A stretch of DNA of 64,000 nucleotides. Source: Conexivisphaerales archaeon (lineage in GTDB: Archaea > Thermoproteota > Nitrososphaeria > Conexivisphaerales > DTJL01). Positions 1 through 7,697 of the stretch are shown here, one piece after another. A program made the translations under genes and the position numbers. A model generated the notes under the pieces. The model was not told the origin of the DNA. It saw only the letters and a program-made list of their open reading frames with translations, and made no database searches. Each line of letters begins with the position of its first letter. The first letter of the stretch is position 1. The stretch is from the NCBI GenBank assembly GCA_038728585.1, contig JAVYTR010000003.1:62001-126000 (forward strand), in the 5' to 3' direction.

Positions 1-107
1 AAGTCAAGCATCTGGAACTCGAATCCGTTTTCCCTTACCAGTCTGGCTAGCACAGGGTCTCTTTCCATCAGGTACTGCAGTCCTATTTTGATACTGCTGC
101 GCTGCAT
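1..107 (-). CDS. DNA-3-methyladenine glycosylase-like protein, N-terminal fragment
   Basis: Only the first 35 codons lie in the window; the gene runs off the left edge. The peptide begins MQRSSIKIGLQYLMERDP and continues with VLARLVRENG. A DPVLARLV-type stretch near the N-terminus is characteristic of HhH-GPD base-excision glycosylases of the AlkA type, which remove alkylated bases from DNA. No catalytic residue or helix-hairpin-helix is inside the window, so the call rests on this short N-terminal similarity alone. It is divergent from the CBS-domain gene at 226, with about 118 bp between the two starts. Confidence 0.45.
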   Translation of the reverse strand, partial: MQRSSIKIGLQYLMERDPVLARLVRENGFEFQMLD

Positions 108-225
108 TACAAGCCTGCCTTGATGAGTACCTGATTTAAGTATGATACGTCTGATGCCTAAGCAATCTGCTTTCCGAACCAAGGAAAGAGATAATTAGCA
201 GTGCGAGGTAGATTTAGGCTTAAGC

Positions 226-657
226 ATGGTGCTGTATGCGAAGGACATAGTCGACAAGGACTTCATAACTATGACTGCTGACTCTACTGCCCTTCAGGCA
301 GCAAAAGTGATGAAGGAGAAGAGGCATGGATTCGTGGTGATAGTCGGCGAGGACCAGAAGCCGCTTGGCATAGTTACAGAATGGGATTATGTTGCAAAGG
401 TCGTTGCGGATGAGAAGGACCCTTCGAAGACAATGCTGTCGGAAATAATGACCCCCAACGTGATAACAGTAAACGCAAACGATGGTATTGATAAGGTGGC
501 TGAGGTGATGAGTCAGAAGATGATCAGGAGGGTTCTGGTGCTTGACAATGGCAGGGTTCTTGGAGTTATCACTTCACGAACGATCATAGGCTCGATAAAG
601 GAGTATGTGGATAGGGTATCCGCCCAGATAGCTAGACTTCAGGCTCCGCCCTTCTGA
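226..657 (+). CDS. Two-CBS-domain protein
   Basis: A 143-residue protein made almost entirely of a tandem CBS pair. The first CBS covers roughly residues 5-65 (DIVDKDFITM, then GFVVIV and PLGIVTEWDY) and the second residues 70-130 (EIMTPNVITV, then RRVLVL and VLGVITSRTI). Such Bateman modules bind adenine nucleotides and usually regulate a partner enzyme or transporter. There is no fused catalytic or DNA-binding domain, so the target is unknown. The last 19 nt overlap the convergent NTF2-like gene. Confidence 0.9.
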   Translation: MVLYAKDIVDKDFITMTADSTALQAAKVMKEKRHGFVVIVGEDQKPLGIVTEWDYVAKVVADEKDPSKTMLSEIMTPNVITVNANDGIDKVAEVMSQKMIRRVLVLDNGRVLGVITSRTIIGSIKEYVDRVSAQIARLQAPPF

Positions 658-1091
658 TTTCTTGGCCAGTCAGGGAAGGGACTGAAATGCTCATGAACTA
701 TCTTCCAGCCGTCGTCAGTCTTCGCAAACACCATGGTCACCCTGGACCTTGAGCTTACACTTTTACCCTCGAACGAATAATCGTTGATGAAAACTCCGCT
801 GTAATTGAGGTAGAATGTAGCGATAGCAACGTTGTCTACAAAATCAACCCTGAGCTCTTCTATGTTGTACTGATAATCAGACAGATTGACGAATGCGGCC
901 TGTTCATAGACAAGAGCTTGCTCAGCATCCTGCCTAGAGTATGGAGGAAATTCGTCGAATTTGCTGAAGATTTTGCTCTGCAGATGGAAAGATGAAAGTG
1001 AAGACAGGTCTTTGTTTTTGCCAGCTTCAAATACTGCGTAGACCAGAGCGATGATTTCTTTTTTCTCCCTTTCCCTGGCATCAGATAACAT
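639..1091 (-). CDS. NTF2/SnoaL-like fold protein (DUF4440/SnoaL_3 type)
   Basis: A 150-residue protein with the profile of a SnoaL_3/NTF2-like cone fold: an N-terminal helix pair (AREREKKEIIALVYAVFEAG) then strands, ending in SRVTMVFAKTDDGWKIVHEH. The closing pattern of an R-x-T strand, a hydrophobic strand, DGWKIVHEHFS and a proline is typical of the ketosteroid-isomerase-like SnoaL_3 group. The substrate cannot be inferred; many members are non-enzymatic or unassigned. It converges with the CBS gene and the 3' ends overlap by 19 nt. Confidence 0.75.
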   Translation of the reverse strand: MLSDAREREKKEIIALVYAVFEAGKNKDLSSLSSFHLQSKIFSKFDEFPPYSRQDAEQALVYEQAAFVNLSDYQYNIEELRVDFVDNVAIATFYLNYSGVFINDYSFEGKSVSSRSRVTMVFAKTDDGWKIVHEHFSPFPDWPRNQKGGA

Positions 1092-1194
1092 GCTGCTTTT
1101 GTGACTTACTTGCTAGGTAATTAACGTTTTTTGCTGGTAGAAATATGCATACTCTTTCATAAAGGCTTAAAATTGCTCTATCCCACGCCACTTC

Positions 1195-1288
1195 GGGCCC
1201 GTAGCGCAGAAGAGCAAGCTCTGCGCAGTATGGATAGCGCGACTGCCTCCTAAGCAGTAGGTCATGGGTTCAAATCCCATCGGGCCCG
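1195..1288 (+). tRNA. tRNA-Arg: tRNA-Arg (anticodon CCU) with a 19-nt insertion in the D arm
   Basis: The acceptor strands GGGCCCG (1195-1201) and CGGGCCC (1281-1287) pair perfectly, followed by G1288 as discriminator. The anticodon stem ACTGC/GCAGT encloses CTCCTAA, anticodon CCT, so it reads AGG arginine codons. The T arm is ATGGG-TTCAAAT-CCCAT. Between acceptor and anticodon stem there are 19 nt too many: GCGCAG occurs twice (1204-1209 and 1223-1228), and removing one 19-nt unit restores a normal D arm (GCGC-AGTATGGATA-GCGC) and a 75-nt tRNA. The extra segment folds (GCGCA/TGCGC with inner GAGC/GCTC), which fits a non-canonical archaeal tRNA intron. No CCA is encoded. The exact splice sites are ambiguous because of the repeat. 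Confidence 0.93.
1264..1288 (+). repeat. attachment-site repeat within tRNA-Arg 3' end (att core, left copy)
   Basis: This 25-nt T-arm and acceptor segment of the tRNA is repeated at 2612-2636 with two mismatches. Integrating archaeal elements that carry tyrosine recombinases typically use the 3' half of a tRNA as attB, and integration regenerates the tRNA at one end. The intact tRNA here is therefore read as the regenerated copy. Confidence 0.7.
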
Positions 1289-1333
1289 CTCCTATTTAGG
1301 TTCTTAAATAGGGTTCCATTTATATCGTTGATA

Positions 1334-1919
1334 TGCTAGCCATAGACCCAGTAAAGGAGTTCCTTGATGTCATACACTCCCCCTATAACAAGGGATAGGT
1401 ATTAAAAGAGACTTGACTTATTCCTTAAGCATATAGGCGTCTCTGGCGAAACGTTTGAAGAAAGAGCAGTCAACTTTGTTGCGAAAGCCAGGCAGGATCT
1501 TAGCTGGGCTACGTATACAATAAACGAATATATGAGATACCAAAAACAAAGAGCAGAGAAGGGTGAAATTTGAGTCTACTGTCCCCAACTATTATAAGCC
1601 TATAAAGCTGATTCTTGAGATGAACGATATAATTCTCAACTGGAAGAAGATAACAAGGAGGATACCTAGAGGAAGGGAATTTGCAAACGATAGAGCACCT
1701 ACAAAGGATGAGATAAGAAGGCTGATTCAGTATCCTGACAGAAGAGTTAAGCCTGTAGCTCTTATAATGAGCTCAAGCGGTATAAGAGTTGGTGCATGGG
1801 ATTATCTTAGGCTTGGTGATATACAGCCCATAGAGAGAAATGGTAGCATTATAGCAGCGAAGATGATAATGCGTAGAGGCACTAGAGATGAATATTTTAC
1901 GTCCATAGCTATGGTGTAG
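1334..1919 (+). pseudogene. Thaumarchaeal-type tyrosine recombinase (integrase) relic
   Basis: Reading across frames recovers an integrase remnant. MLAIDPVKEFLDVIHS starts at 1334 and meets a stop near 1399. A core-binding (SAM-like) segment, GVSGETFEERAVNFVAKA then RYQKQRAEKGE, runs to a stop near 1570. After a one-base frame change the sequence resumes as ESTVPNYYKPIKLILEMND, then ANDRAPTKDEIRRLIQYPDR and SSGIRVGAWDYLRLGDI. GIRVGAWDYL carries the first catalytic Arg of the tyrosine-recombinase active site, and this wording closely resembles integrases I know from thaumarchaeal genomes. The protein stops at 1919, before the HxxR and Tyr motifs, so it is truncated and inactive. It sits just inside the tRNA-derived attachment repeat. 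Confidence 0.8.
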
Positions 1920-1985
1920 ATCGGCAAGACAGGCCTCAGAGGAGCTAATTGATTACCATCGATTCATGCAACAAACCACAAACAG

Positions 1986-2000
1986 CAACAAACTTTTAAG
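1986..2000 (+). promoter_or_regulatory. BRE/TATA promoter of the hemerythrin-like gene
   Basis: The stretch CAACAAACTTTTAAG matches an archaeal purine-rich BRE followed by a TATA box. Its end lies 24 nt before the ATG at 2024, the spacing expected for a leaderless transcript. This supports the 2024 start over the upstream in-frame alternative at 2000, which would begin on top of the promoter. Confidence 0.6.
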
Positions 2001-2023
2001 TGGCCTCTGCGGTTTTTTTATAT

Positions 2024-2476
2024 ATGAGTTATACGCTTGATTATGATGAACCAATACCCAAGGTTGTTGAGAGACTCAGGTTAGAACACAAGAATTTTGC
2101 AGAACATCTTTCTTCCATTTATAAGATGAGTAAAGAGGCTGGACTTAAAGATATAATGAACGAGCTTGATAAAATGAAGCAAAATGTCTTGAGGCATGAA
2201 GTAGAGGAAGAAGCTAGGTTGATGAGGGTAATTATGTGGGAACTTTCATCTAGGGCTGAGAAGTCAATAAGTATAATGAGGCAGCATAGGAATATAGCGT
2301 ACTTCCTCAAATACACAGCTCCAAGACTTTTAGAATTGCCAGAATCAGTAGCAAGAAGAGAAGTCCGCATATTCGTAAATGATATGAGAAAACATCATGC
2401 TGAAGAAGAGAAAATAGTCTTCCCTCTAGCCCTTAGGGCAGATAAACTAGCAGAAAAACATCAAAAGACTGTTTGA
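2024..2476 (+). CDS. Hemerythrin HHE cation-binding domain protein
   Basis: A 150-residue all-helical protein with the HHE pattern: LRLEHKNFAEHL, LRHEVEEEARLMRVI, MRQHRNIAYFL and MRKHHAEEEKIVFPLALRA. The spaced His and Glu residues (EHxxF, HEVEEE, QH, HHAEEE) are those used by hemerythrin-like proteins to bind a di-iron centre, which can sense or buffer O2, NO or iron. The gene lies inside the relic integrative element between the tRNA-derived repeats. It is visibly more AT-rich in codon use than the flanking genes, which suggests it arrived as cargo. The start was chosen by the TATA box 24-38 nt upstream. Confidence 0.85.
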   Translation: MSYTLDYDEPIPKVVERLRLEHKNFAEHLSSIYKMSKEAGLKDIMNELDKMKQNVLRHEVEEEARLMRVIMWELSSRAEKSISIMRQHRNIAYFLKYTAPRLLELPESVARREVRIFVNDMRKHHAEEEKIVFPLALRADKLAEKHQKTV

Positions 2477-2572
2477 TAGCTTGGAACTCTTCTTGCTTCT
2501 AACCAATTAAACATATTCGCTAAGAAGAGTAGATAAATATTAGGTATACATTCATGTCCAACCCCCGGGTGA

Positions 2573-2585
2573 CGGCGAGTCGCCG
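2573..2585. repeat. Short inverted repeat near the right element end
   Basis: CGGCGA-G-TCGCCG is a 6-bp inverted repeat with a one-base centre, in a GC-rich patch within otherwise AT-rich DNA, 26 bp before the right attachment repeat. It could be a recombinase-binding or terminator relic. No function is demonstrated by the sequence. Confidence 0.35.
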
Positions 2586-2611
2586 ATAAACAAAATAGAT
2601 TTCGAACTCAA

Positions 2612-2636
2612 ATGGGTTCAAATCCCATTGGGCCAG
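2612..2636 (+). repeat. Right copy of the tRNA-Arg-derived attachment repeat
   Basis: ATGGGTTCAAATCCCAT followed by TGGGCCAG matches tRNA positions 1264-1288 at 23 of 25 bases. The upstream half of a tRNA is absent, so this is not a second tRNA gene. It marks the far end of an integrated element about 1.35 kb long, now reduced to the integrase relic and the hemerythrin gene. Confidence 0.72.
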
Positions 2637-3201
2637 ATATCATTATGCCCATATGAACTCACACGGGTTTCTGAAGTTAATTATCAAAAGTGAAAAACCA
2701 GCAAAAGCGATGGATAAACAACCCCTGCTTAACAAGAAAGGGGCTTATAATCATACAGCAGTAGGACAGCCGAGCAAAAATTGTACTGAATAAGATGGTA
2801 AAAGAAGTGCACGACTACGGTACGAACCGGTTCGTAAATCTGCTGTGTGATGTTGTCATAATTTAAAGTCGAGCTTTATTATAACTGCAAACGGGGTAAT
2901 TATTTTTGCATCTTGAATCATAAATGGATTAGCTTTTTGCTCGAACTATTCAAAGACCAACCAGAAACAGCCTTTTCAGTTTCCTTCATATTAGACTGTG
3001 CGCAACGAGCTACCTTAGTCCATAGAGCAAAGGTAGCACATAGCTACCTTGACAGTAACTAAGTAACGCTTCTTGACCTGCTCTACAGACGGCTTATGGG
3101 TAAAGGTACTGCTGAAGATCGACGCATAATCTAAATGACGTTTGATAACGAAAAGCGATTGGACGCAAGGAAAGGATAGTGCAAGAGGACAGCTCCATAC
3201 G
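2637..3201. other. Gene-poor AT-rich interval right of the relic element
   Basis: No convincing gene is seen. Short open frames lack domain-like sequence or start signals. The only structure is a perfect 16-bp palindrome at 2821-2836 (TACGAACCGGTTCGTA). The stretch may be further decayed element DNA; nothing in it identifies a family. Confidence 0.5.
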
Positions 3202-3227
3202 AAAAGGCCCACCAATTGTTGGTGGCC
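3202..3227 (-). terminator. Hairpin terminator after the STAND ATPase gene
   Basis: GGCC(C)ACCAA-TTG-TTGGTGGCC forms a stable stem with a single bulged C. Read on the minus strand it is followed by TTTT. It lies about 27 nt beyond the stop codon of the minus-strand ATPase gene at 3254, the expected position for a terminator. Confidence 0.5.
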
Positions 3228-3253
3228 AAATCATTCCATGCTCCTGAAAGCAG

Positions 3254-5698
3254 CTATAACCATAGTCCAGCCAACGATTCCGAGCTACCGTTCTTAAATT
3301 GTGAAATGTAATTTCCAAACCTCTCAGCAAGAGCGCCACATTTCTTCTCAACGAGTCTTTCAAGCACCTGTTTAAAGTACTCATCTGCTTTTTCCGTGTT
3401 TTTGTTGCAGAATTCATAAACACCTTTCCACAGATTCAGCAGGTTCCTACTGAACCAGTTTGACCCAGCTAGCTTCTCACAGTTATCCAGATGTTTCCTG
3501 GCCTCCTCCAGATTTCCAGCAACGATTGAAAATACGGACTTTGACAGTTCAACACCCTTTAGGACTTCTGCGTCTTCTACCGATGCAATTAACTTGTTCA
3601 CCTCATCTATATCTCCTTCAACCTCGTTTAACTTCTTAGCACAACTTTTTGCTATAACCATATCTGCCTGTACAAAAAGTTCAGCGTACTTGTATCCGGC
3701 GTCGTGAAATAATTGCTTCGACAATTCAAAATATTGAATAGCTTTCTCGATATCAAGGCTCTCGTTAAGCGAGATACCTGCCAGTGTGTAGTAGCAATAC
3801 GCTAACAATGACTTGAGCCCAAATCGATCCAGTTCTCTGGCCAGCTCAAGAAGTTCTTTCTTAGCTTTAACCGTGTCCCCCAACAGAAACTTAATGTAGT
3901 TTGCATTGTATTTGCTCACAAAGTAGCCTCTCATATCCTTGTTTTTCAAGTCTAACATCATGCTCCTTTCTATTCCTTGCAATGCTTCCTGCAAGTTGCC
4001 TTCCTGAAGGTCTACTTCTGCCAGATTGTATATAACCCTAGACATTACCTTTGGGTCAAGATTGTTGACTTCAAGTGCATCACTGTAATGCTTCTTAGCT
4101 AATTGATAGTCCCCCATTTGTCTGTAAACTATACCAAGATTGTTGAGCGCCATTGCCCTAGCTACGTCATCTCCAGATTCTTCTGCATACTTTGTTGCCT
4201 TGAGCAATCTTTCCCTTGCCCTGTCAAAGCCCAAGCTTAGAGACCTAATTGCGTTACCTTCAACAAGAAGCAACCAGCTGTTAAGCCTATTGCTGCCAGT
4301 ATCTGGGAGGTCTTCTATCAGATTGAGCAGCACTTCACCATACCCTTCATCAAGCAGAAATGCATGCTCTTGCAGCACCCTAACTGCTCCTTGTTCGTCT
4401 TTGCCCATTACAAAATGATACAATGCCTCGAGCATATCTTGCGGAGTGCCTCTCTGCATGAAGAAATTTCCAGCCATTCTGTGATACTCATCAGGAGAAT
4501 GTAACAGGTTATAGGCTACCCTTCTAACAAGGGGATGAAGTTCGAATTCATTACCTGTTCGAGTTATTATCCCGACCTTTTCCATCGATATCAGAAACTT
4601 GACTATAGTCCCGATTCTTTTGTCACCAGTTACAGCACGTACAGCGGGAAGTGTAATTCTGCCTCTGTAAACTGATATGGGGAGTAGTAGGGAAAACTCT
4701 TCTTCGCTCAAACCAGAAAGTATCGCATCCCTGACATAGTCATCCGAGGAAGAATTTAGCCTGCAGGCTAGTTCGACCATCAGAGGATGACCTTTGGTAG
4801 TTTCGAAAACCTTGTTGGATGGCTCCCTTCCATGCAACTTCATAAGGTTTGATGATTCCTCAAACGATAGTCCTTCAACCTTCAGTTCTTTGACTCCGTA
4901 TGAAAATTCCCTGTTCCTTGAAATCAGTACGCTCAAGACTTCTTTATCAACCATGGATAGCAACAGCTCCTTTACTGCGCTATCCATGCACCTGTGCAAA
5001 TCGTCAAAGACGAACAAAGCGTCTATCTCTTTCATCTCGTTTACAGCAGTATCGATCAGCAATCTCGTATCCGCAACCCTTTTGTTAAGGAGAAGCAGAA
5101 GTGAATCCCTGCCCAGCATGTTTAGAAAGATGGAAAGCTTTGTTATAACGTAAAGAAGGCTGTCAACCTGCTTTACCTGATGCCAGAAGACTGGCAGACC
5201 TGTCTCCGAAGCATACTTTGCAACCAAAGTGGTCTTACCAATTCCAGCCAGACCCCAGACCAGCCTCACTCCGTTTGTATTCCTCAAGAAGTTCAGTTCA
5301 GCAACTCTTCCAACAAAATACCTTACTGAAGGTATATCCGACTTGTAAAGGGGAGCTGAGATTTCAACCTGCTTTGTCCTTCTCCCCTGCACAGTAACCT
5401 CTATGGTCTGAGGAGTAAACCTAAGGACTATGGTGTCGCTCTTAAGCTGATACTGCTTTACATTCTTGTAGCCATGCTCGTCGATTATTCTATGCCATCT
5501 GCTCTCTAGAAAGCCTGCCTTTTCCAGCTGCTTCAGCTTTTCGGATATATGGCTCTCTTTTATCCCCAGCAGATTAGATAGTCTTCTGGGATAGTATGGT
5601 TCGGACCTCAGCAAGGATAGCATTGTGAGGTTCAACTTATTTGTAAGAATGGATAGGTCAGGTCTGTCGGCCTCACTTGCGTAGGAGCTACCCAACAT
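3254..5698 (-). CDS. STAND-type regulatory ATPase: ArsR-like HTH, NB-ARC-like NTPase, TPR repeats
   Basis: An 814-residue multidomain protein. Residues 20-75 form an ArsR-type winged helix (RSEPYYPRRLSNLLGIKESH then ISEKLKQLEKAGFLESRW). A P-loop, GLAGIGKTTLV, lies at 149-159 and a Walker B, FVFDDLHR, at 229-236. SVLISRNREF resembles the sensor-1 Arg region of STAND proteins. From about residue 470 to the end there are TPR-like helices (ARAMALNNLGIVYRQMGDY, KKHYSDALEV). MalT/NB-ARC-like proteins oligomerise on ligand binding; here the N-terminal HTH suggests a DNA-binding output, though archaeal relatives are largely uncharacterised. A TATA-like CTTATAGA lies about 21-28 nt before the ATG. The gene is divergent from the beta-helix gene (135 bp apart) and sits beside the relic integrative element. 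Confidence 0.85.
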   Translation of the reverse strand: MLGSSYASEADRPDLSILTNKLNLTMLSLLRSEPYYPRRLSNLLGIKESHISEKLKQLEKAGFLESRWHRIIDEHGYKNVKQYQLKSDTIVLRFTPQTIEVTVQGRRTKQVEISAPLYKSDIPSVRYFVGRVAELNFLRNTNGVRLVWGLAGIGKTTLVAKYASETGLPVFWHQVKQVDSLLYVITKLSIFLNMLGRDSLLLLLNKRVADTRLLIDTAVNEMKEIDALFVFDDLHRCMDSAVKELLLSMVDKEVLSVLISRNREFSYGVKELKVEGLSFEESSNLMKLHGREPSNKVFETTKGHPLMVELACRLNSSSDDYVRDAILSGLSEEEFSLLLPISVYRGRITLPAVRAVTGDKRIGTIVKFLISMEKVGIITRTGNEFELHPLVRRVAYNLLHSPDEYHRMAGNFFMQRGTPQDMLEALYHFVMGKDEQGAVRVLQEHAFLLDEGYGEVLLNLIEDLPDTGSNRLNSWLLLVEGNAIRSLSLGFDRARERLLKATKYAEESGDDVARAMALNNLGIVYRQMGDYQLAKKHYSDALEVNNLDPKVMSRVIYNLAEVDLQEGNLQEALQGIERSMMLDLKNKDMRGYFVSKYNANYIKFLLGDTVKAKKELLELARELDRFGLKSLLAYCYYTLAGISLNESLDIEKAIQYFELSKQLFHDAGYKYAELFVQADMVIAKSCAKKLNEVEGDIDEVNKLIASVEDAEVLKGVELSKSVFSIVAGNLEEARKHLDNCEKLAGSNWFSRNLLNLWKGVYEFCNKNTEKADEYFKQVLERLVEKKCGALAERFGNYISQFKNGSSESLAGLWL

Positions 5699-5833
5699 TT
5701 TGCATGTTTAAGCAGGTATCTATAAGCTTAACGAACTAAATATGAAATATCACAATGCTGCTGAAGGTTTCCTGATTGACAGTAAACCCAACGTTTAACT
5801 TGGCTTTTCAAATGCTGGGGACAGCGATAGATT

Positions 5834-7264
5834 ATGCGAGACAAGAGTCATATGAAACTGATACTTCTGTTGCTGCTTGTTGGCTTGACGTTCAGCAGCC
5901 TAGCAGCAACCCATGCTCAACAGGGACCTCCACTAATCTACGTGAGCACATCAGGAAGCAACACTTCAGGGGACGGAAGCCTAGCTAAACCGTATGCTAC
6001 AATACAATATGCAGTCAACGTAGCACCACCACATGCTGTAATAGTCGTTGAGCCAGGCACCTATCACGAAATGGTTAACATAACAAAGACAGTAACTTTA
6101 GAATCTGCTTCTCTCCAGCCCTCCAATACCATCATCGATGCCTTCGGTCAAGTCTACGGAATAGAGATAATAGGATTGGCTGCCAGTGGAACAACGATAA
6201 ACGGCCTGACTATTGAACATGCCAACAACCATGGTATTTTTGTACAGAACGCATGGAACGTTACCATAGAAAACAATTACGTAATATACAATGGGCTAAA
6301 CTCATCTAAGGCAATAATAGAAAACAAGGGGATACAGCTGAGTGGTACAGCCTACACAACTGTGATAAACAATTACGTCTCTAACAACATGGCAGACGGA
6401 GGAATAGGGGTGAGCGACGAAGGTCAGATAAACCCAGGAGGAATGGCTCCTGGCATCCCTGCTCCCGCTCTTGGCAATGTCATAGCGGATAACGTAGTTA
6501 CTGGGAACGTTGGTGGCTGTGGCATAGTTGTAGCAGCATACAATCCAGGAGAAGGGGTTCTTGACAACGTAGTCAGCAATAACATGGTCTTCAACGGACT
6601 ACCAGGAGGGATAGTCGTAGCAGCTGATGTACCCAACACAGTAGCTGTGAACAATACAGTTGCCTACAACGTAGCTATGAATAACCTCATTCCAGGCATA
6701 ATAGTTCACAGCAATACACCTGGCGACGTGGTAGCAAATACAAAGATAGTCGGAAATGTGGTGAGCGGTAATGCCGGGTTCGGTCCAAAGACAACAGGAA
6801 TAACCGTACTTGCAAACATAAACGGGTCGACACAGGCAATCAATACGCTCATCTCCGGCAATATAATCCACAACGAATACTTCGGTGTGCTGGCTGCCAA
6901 TGCTTCGAGCACAGAGGTTTTGGCAGACAACAATTTTGACAGCACAGTAAGCGTTCCTGTTGTAGGCGCTTCTGCTTCAAGTACGACTTTGGGTAGTCTT
7001 TCTTCACAGGAGAGCCAGCTAACTTCCGAAGTCAACTCTCTTCAGGCAATTCTTTCAACCCTTCAGAACAATTCAAGCCAGACAATGACTCAGCTTGCAT
7101 CGCTACAGGCAAATGTCAACTCCTTGCAATCTAATTTTGCCACAAAGCAAACTGTAGATTCCTTGTCAGCTAACATGAGTTCTACAGCAGACGTCGCATA
7201 TGCAGCCCTTGCTTTAGCTGTGATTCTTGGCATAGCGGGAATAGCACTGGCGCTGAGAAAGTGA
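5834..7264 (+). CDS. Secreted, membrane-anchored right-handed beta-helix protein
   Basis: A 476-residue extracytoplasmic protein. It has a signal peptide at about residues 7-28 (MKLILLLLLVGLTFSSLAA, cleavage near THAQ). Residues 33-360 are parallel beta-helix repeats rich in N-x-V/I-x-x-N turns (NNHGIFVQNAWNVTIENNYV; VVSNNMVFNGLPGGIVVAA), as in NosD/DUF1565 carbohydrate-binding or lyase proteins. Residues 390-450 are a Ser/Gln-rich coiled coil (SQESQLTSEVNSLQAILSTL). The C-terminal helix (VAYAALALAVILGIAGIALA) anchors it to the membrane. The start may be the ATG at 5834 or 5852. No catalytic acid cluster is evident, so a structural or glycan-binding surface role is as likely as an enzymatic one. 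Confidence 0.82.
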   Translation: MRDKSHMKLILLLLLVGLTFSSLAATHAQQGPPLIYVSTSGSNTSGDGSLAKPYATIQYAVNVAPPHAVIVVEPGTYHEMVNITKTVTLESASLQPSNTIIDAFGQVYGIEIIGLAASGTTINGLTIEHANNHGIFVQNAWNVTIENNYVIYNGLNSSKAIIENKGIQLSGTAYTTVINNYVSNNMADGGIGVSDEGQINPGGMAPGIPAPALGNVIADNVVTGNVGGCGIVVAAYNPGEGVLDNVVSNNMVFNGLPGGIVVAADVPNTVAVNNTVAYNVAMNNLIPGIIVHSNTPGDVVANTKIVGNVVSGNAGFGPKTTGITVLANINGSTQAINTLISGNIIHNEYFGVLAANASSTEVLADNNFDSTVSVPVVGASASSTTLGSLSSQESQLTSEVNSLQAILSTLQNNSSQTMTQLASLQANVNSLQSNFATKQTVDSLSANMSSTADVAYAALALAVILGIAGIALALRK

Positions 7265-7697
7265 AGACAAAGCGATAAGACCAAGACCAAGAGCAAAGTC
7301 AAAGTCAAAGACAAAGTCGAAGTCAAAGTCAATATCACCATATTTCTTGAAAGTTTATTTTTCTGGTTTGCAGATCTGGATTTTTTATCATCGGTCTCTG
7401 GTTTTGTATTTAATCTGGTCTTTATCGAATCAGGCAGTTAAGCTCATAGCTTCTATCAACGCTCAAGCGAGTGTCGTTTTAGCTTCTGCTCTCAGGGCAT
7501 GGGACAAAACAAAACTACAGTCATAATGAATGGAGACTCTTGGTATGTTATTCCGGCTTGCAGTAAAGCCCGTATGAATTCATCCTGAACCCGATGTTAA
7601 TCATATGAAGATTCTATATCTGCCCAACTTTTGACTTGCTACGGATATCTTTGAAAGTCTTGCAGCTTTCTCATCTGCAGCTACGTTTACCTTTCTT
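7265..7697. other. Intergenic interval with a 6-nt tandem repeat tract
   Basis: From 7269 to 7332 the DNA is a degenerate run of CAAAGT/CAAGAC-like hexamers, including CAAAGTCAAAGTCAAAGACA, directly after the beta-helix gene's stop. The rest holds no gene that I can support. The tract is probably replication slippage or a 3' untranslated element. Confidence 0.6.

Noticed and set aside
2601-2636. A second tRNA gene
   Set aside because: Only the T arm and part of the acceptor are present; there is no D or anticodon arm, so it is an attachment repeat.
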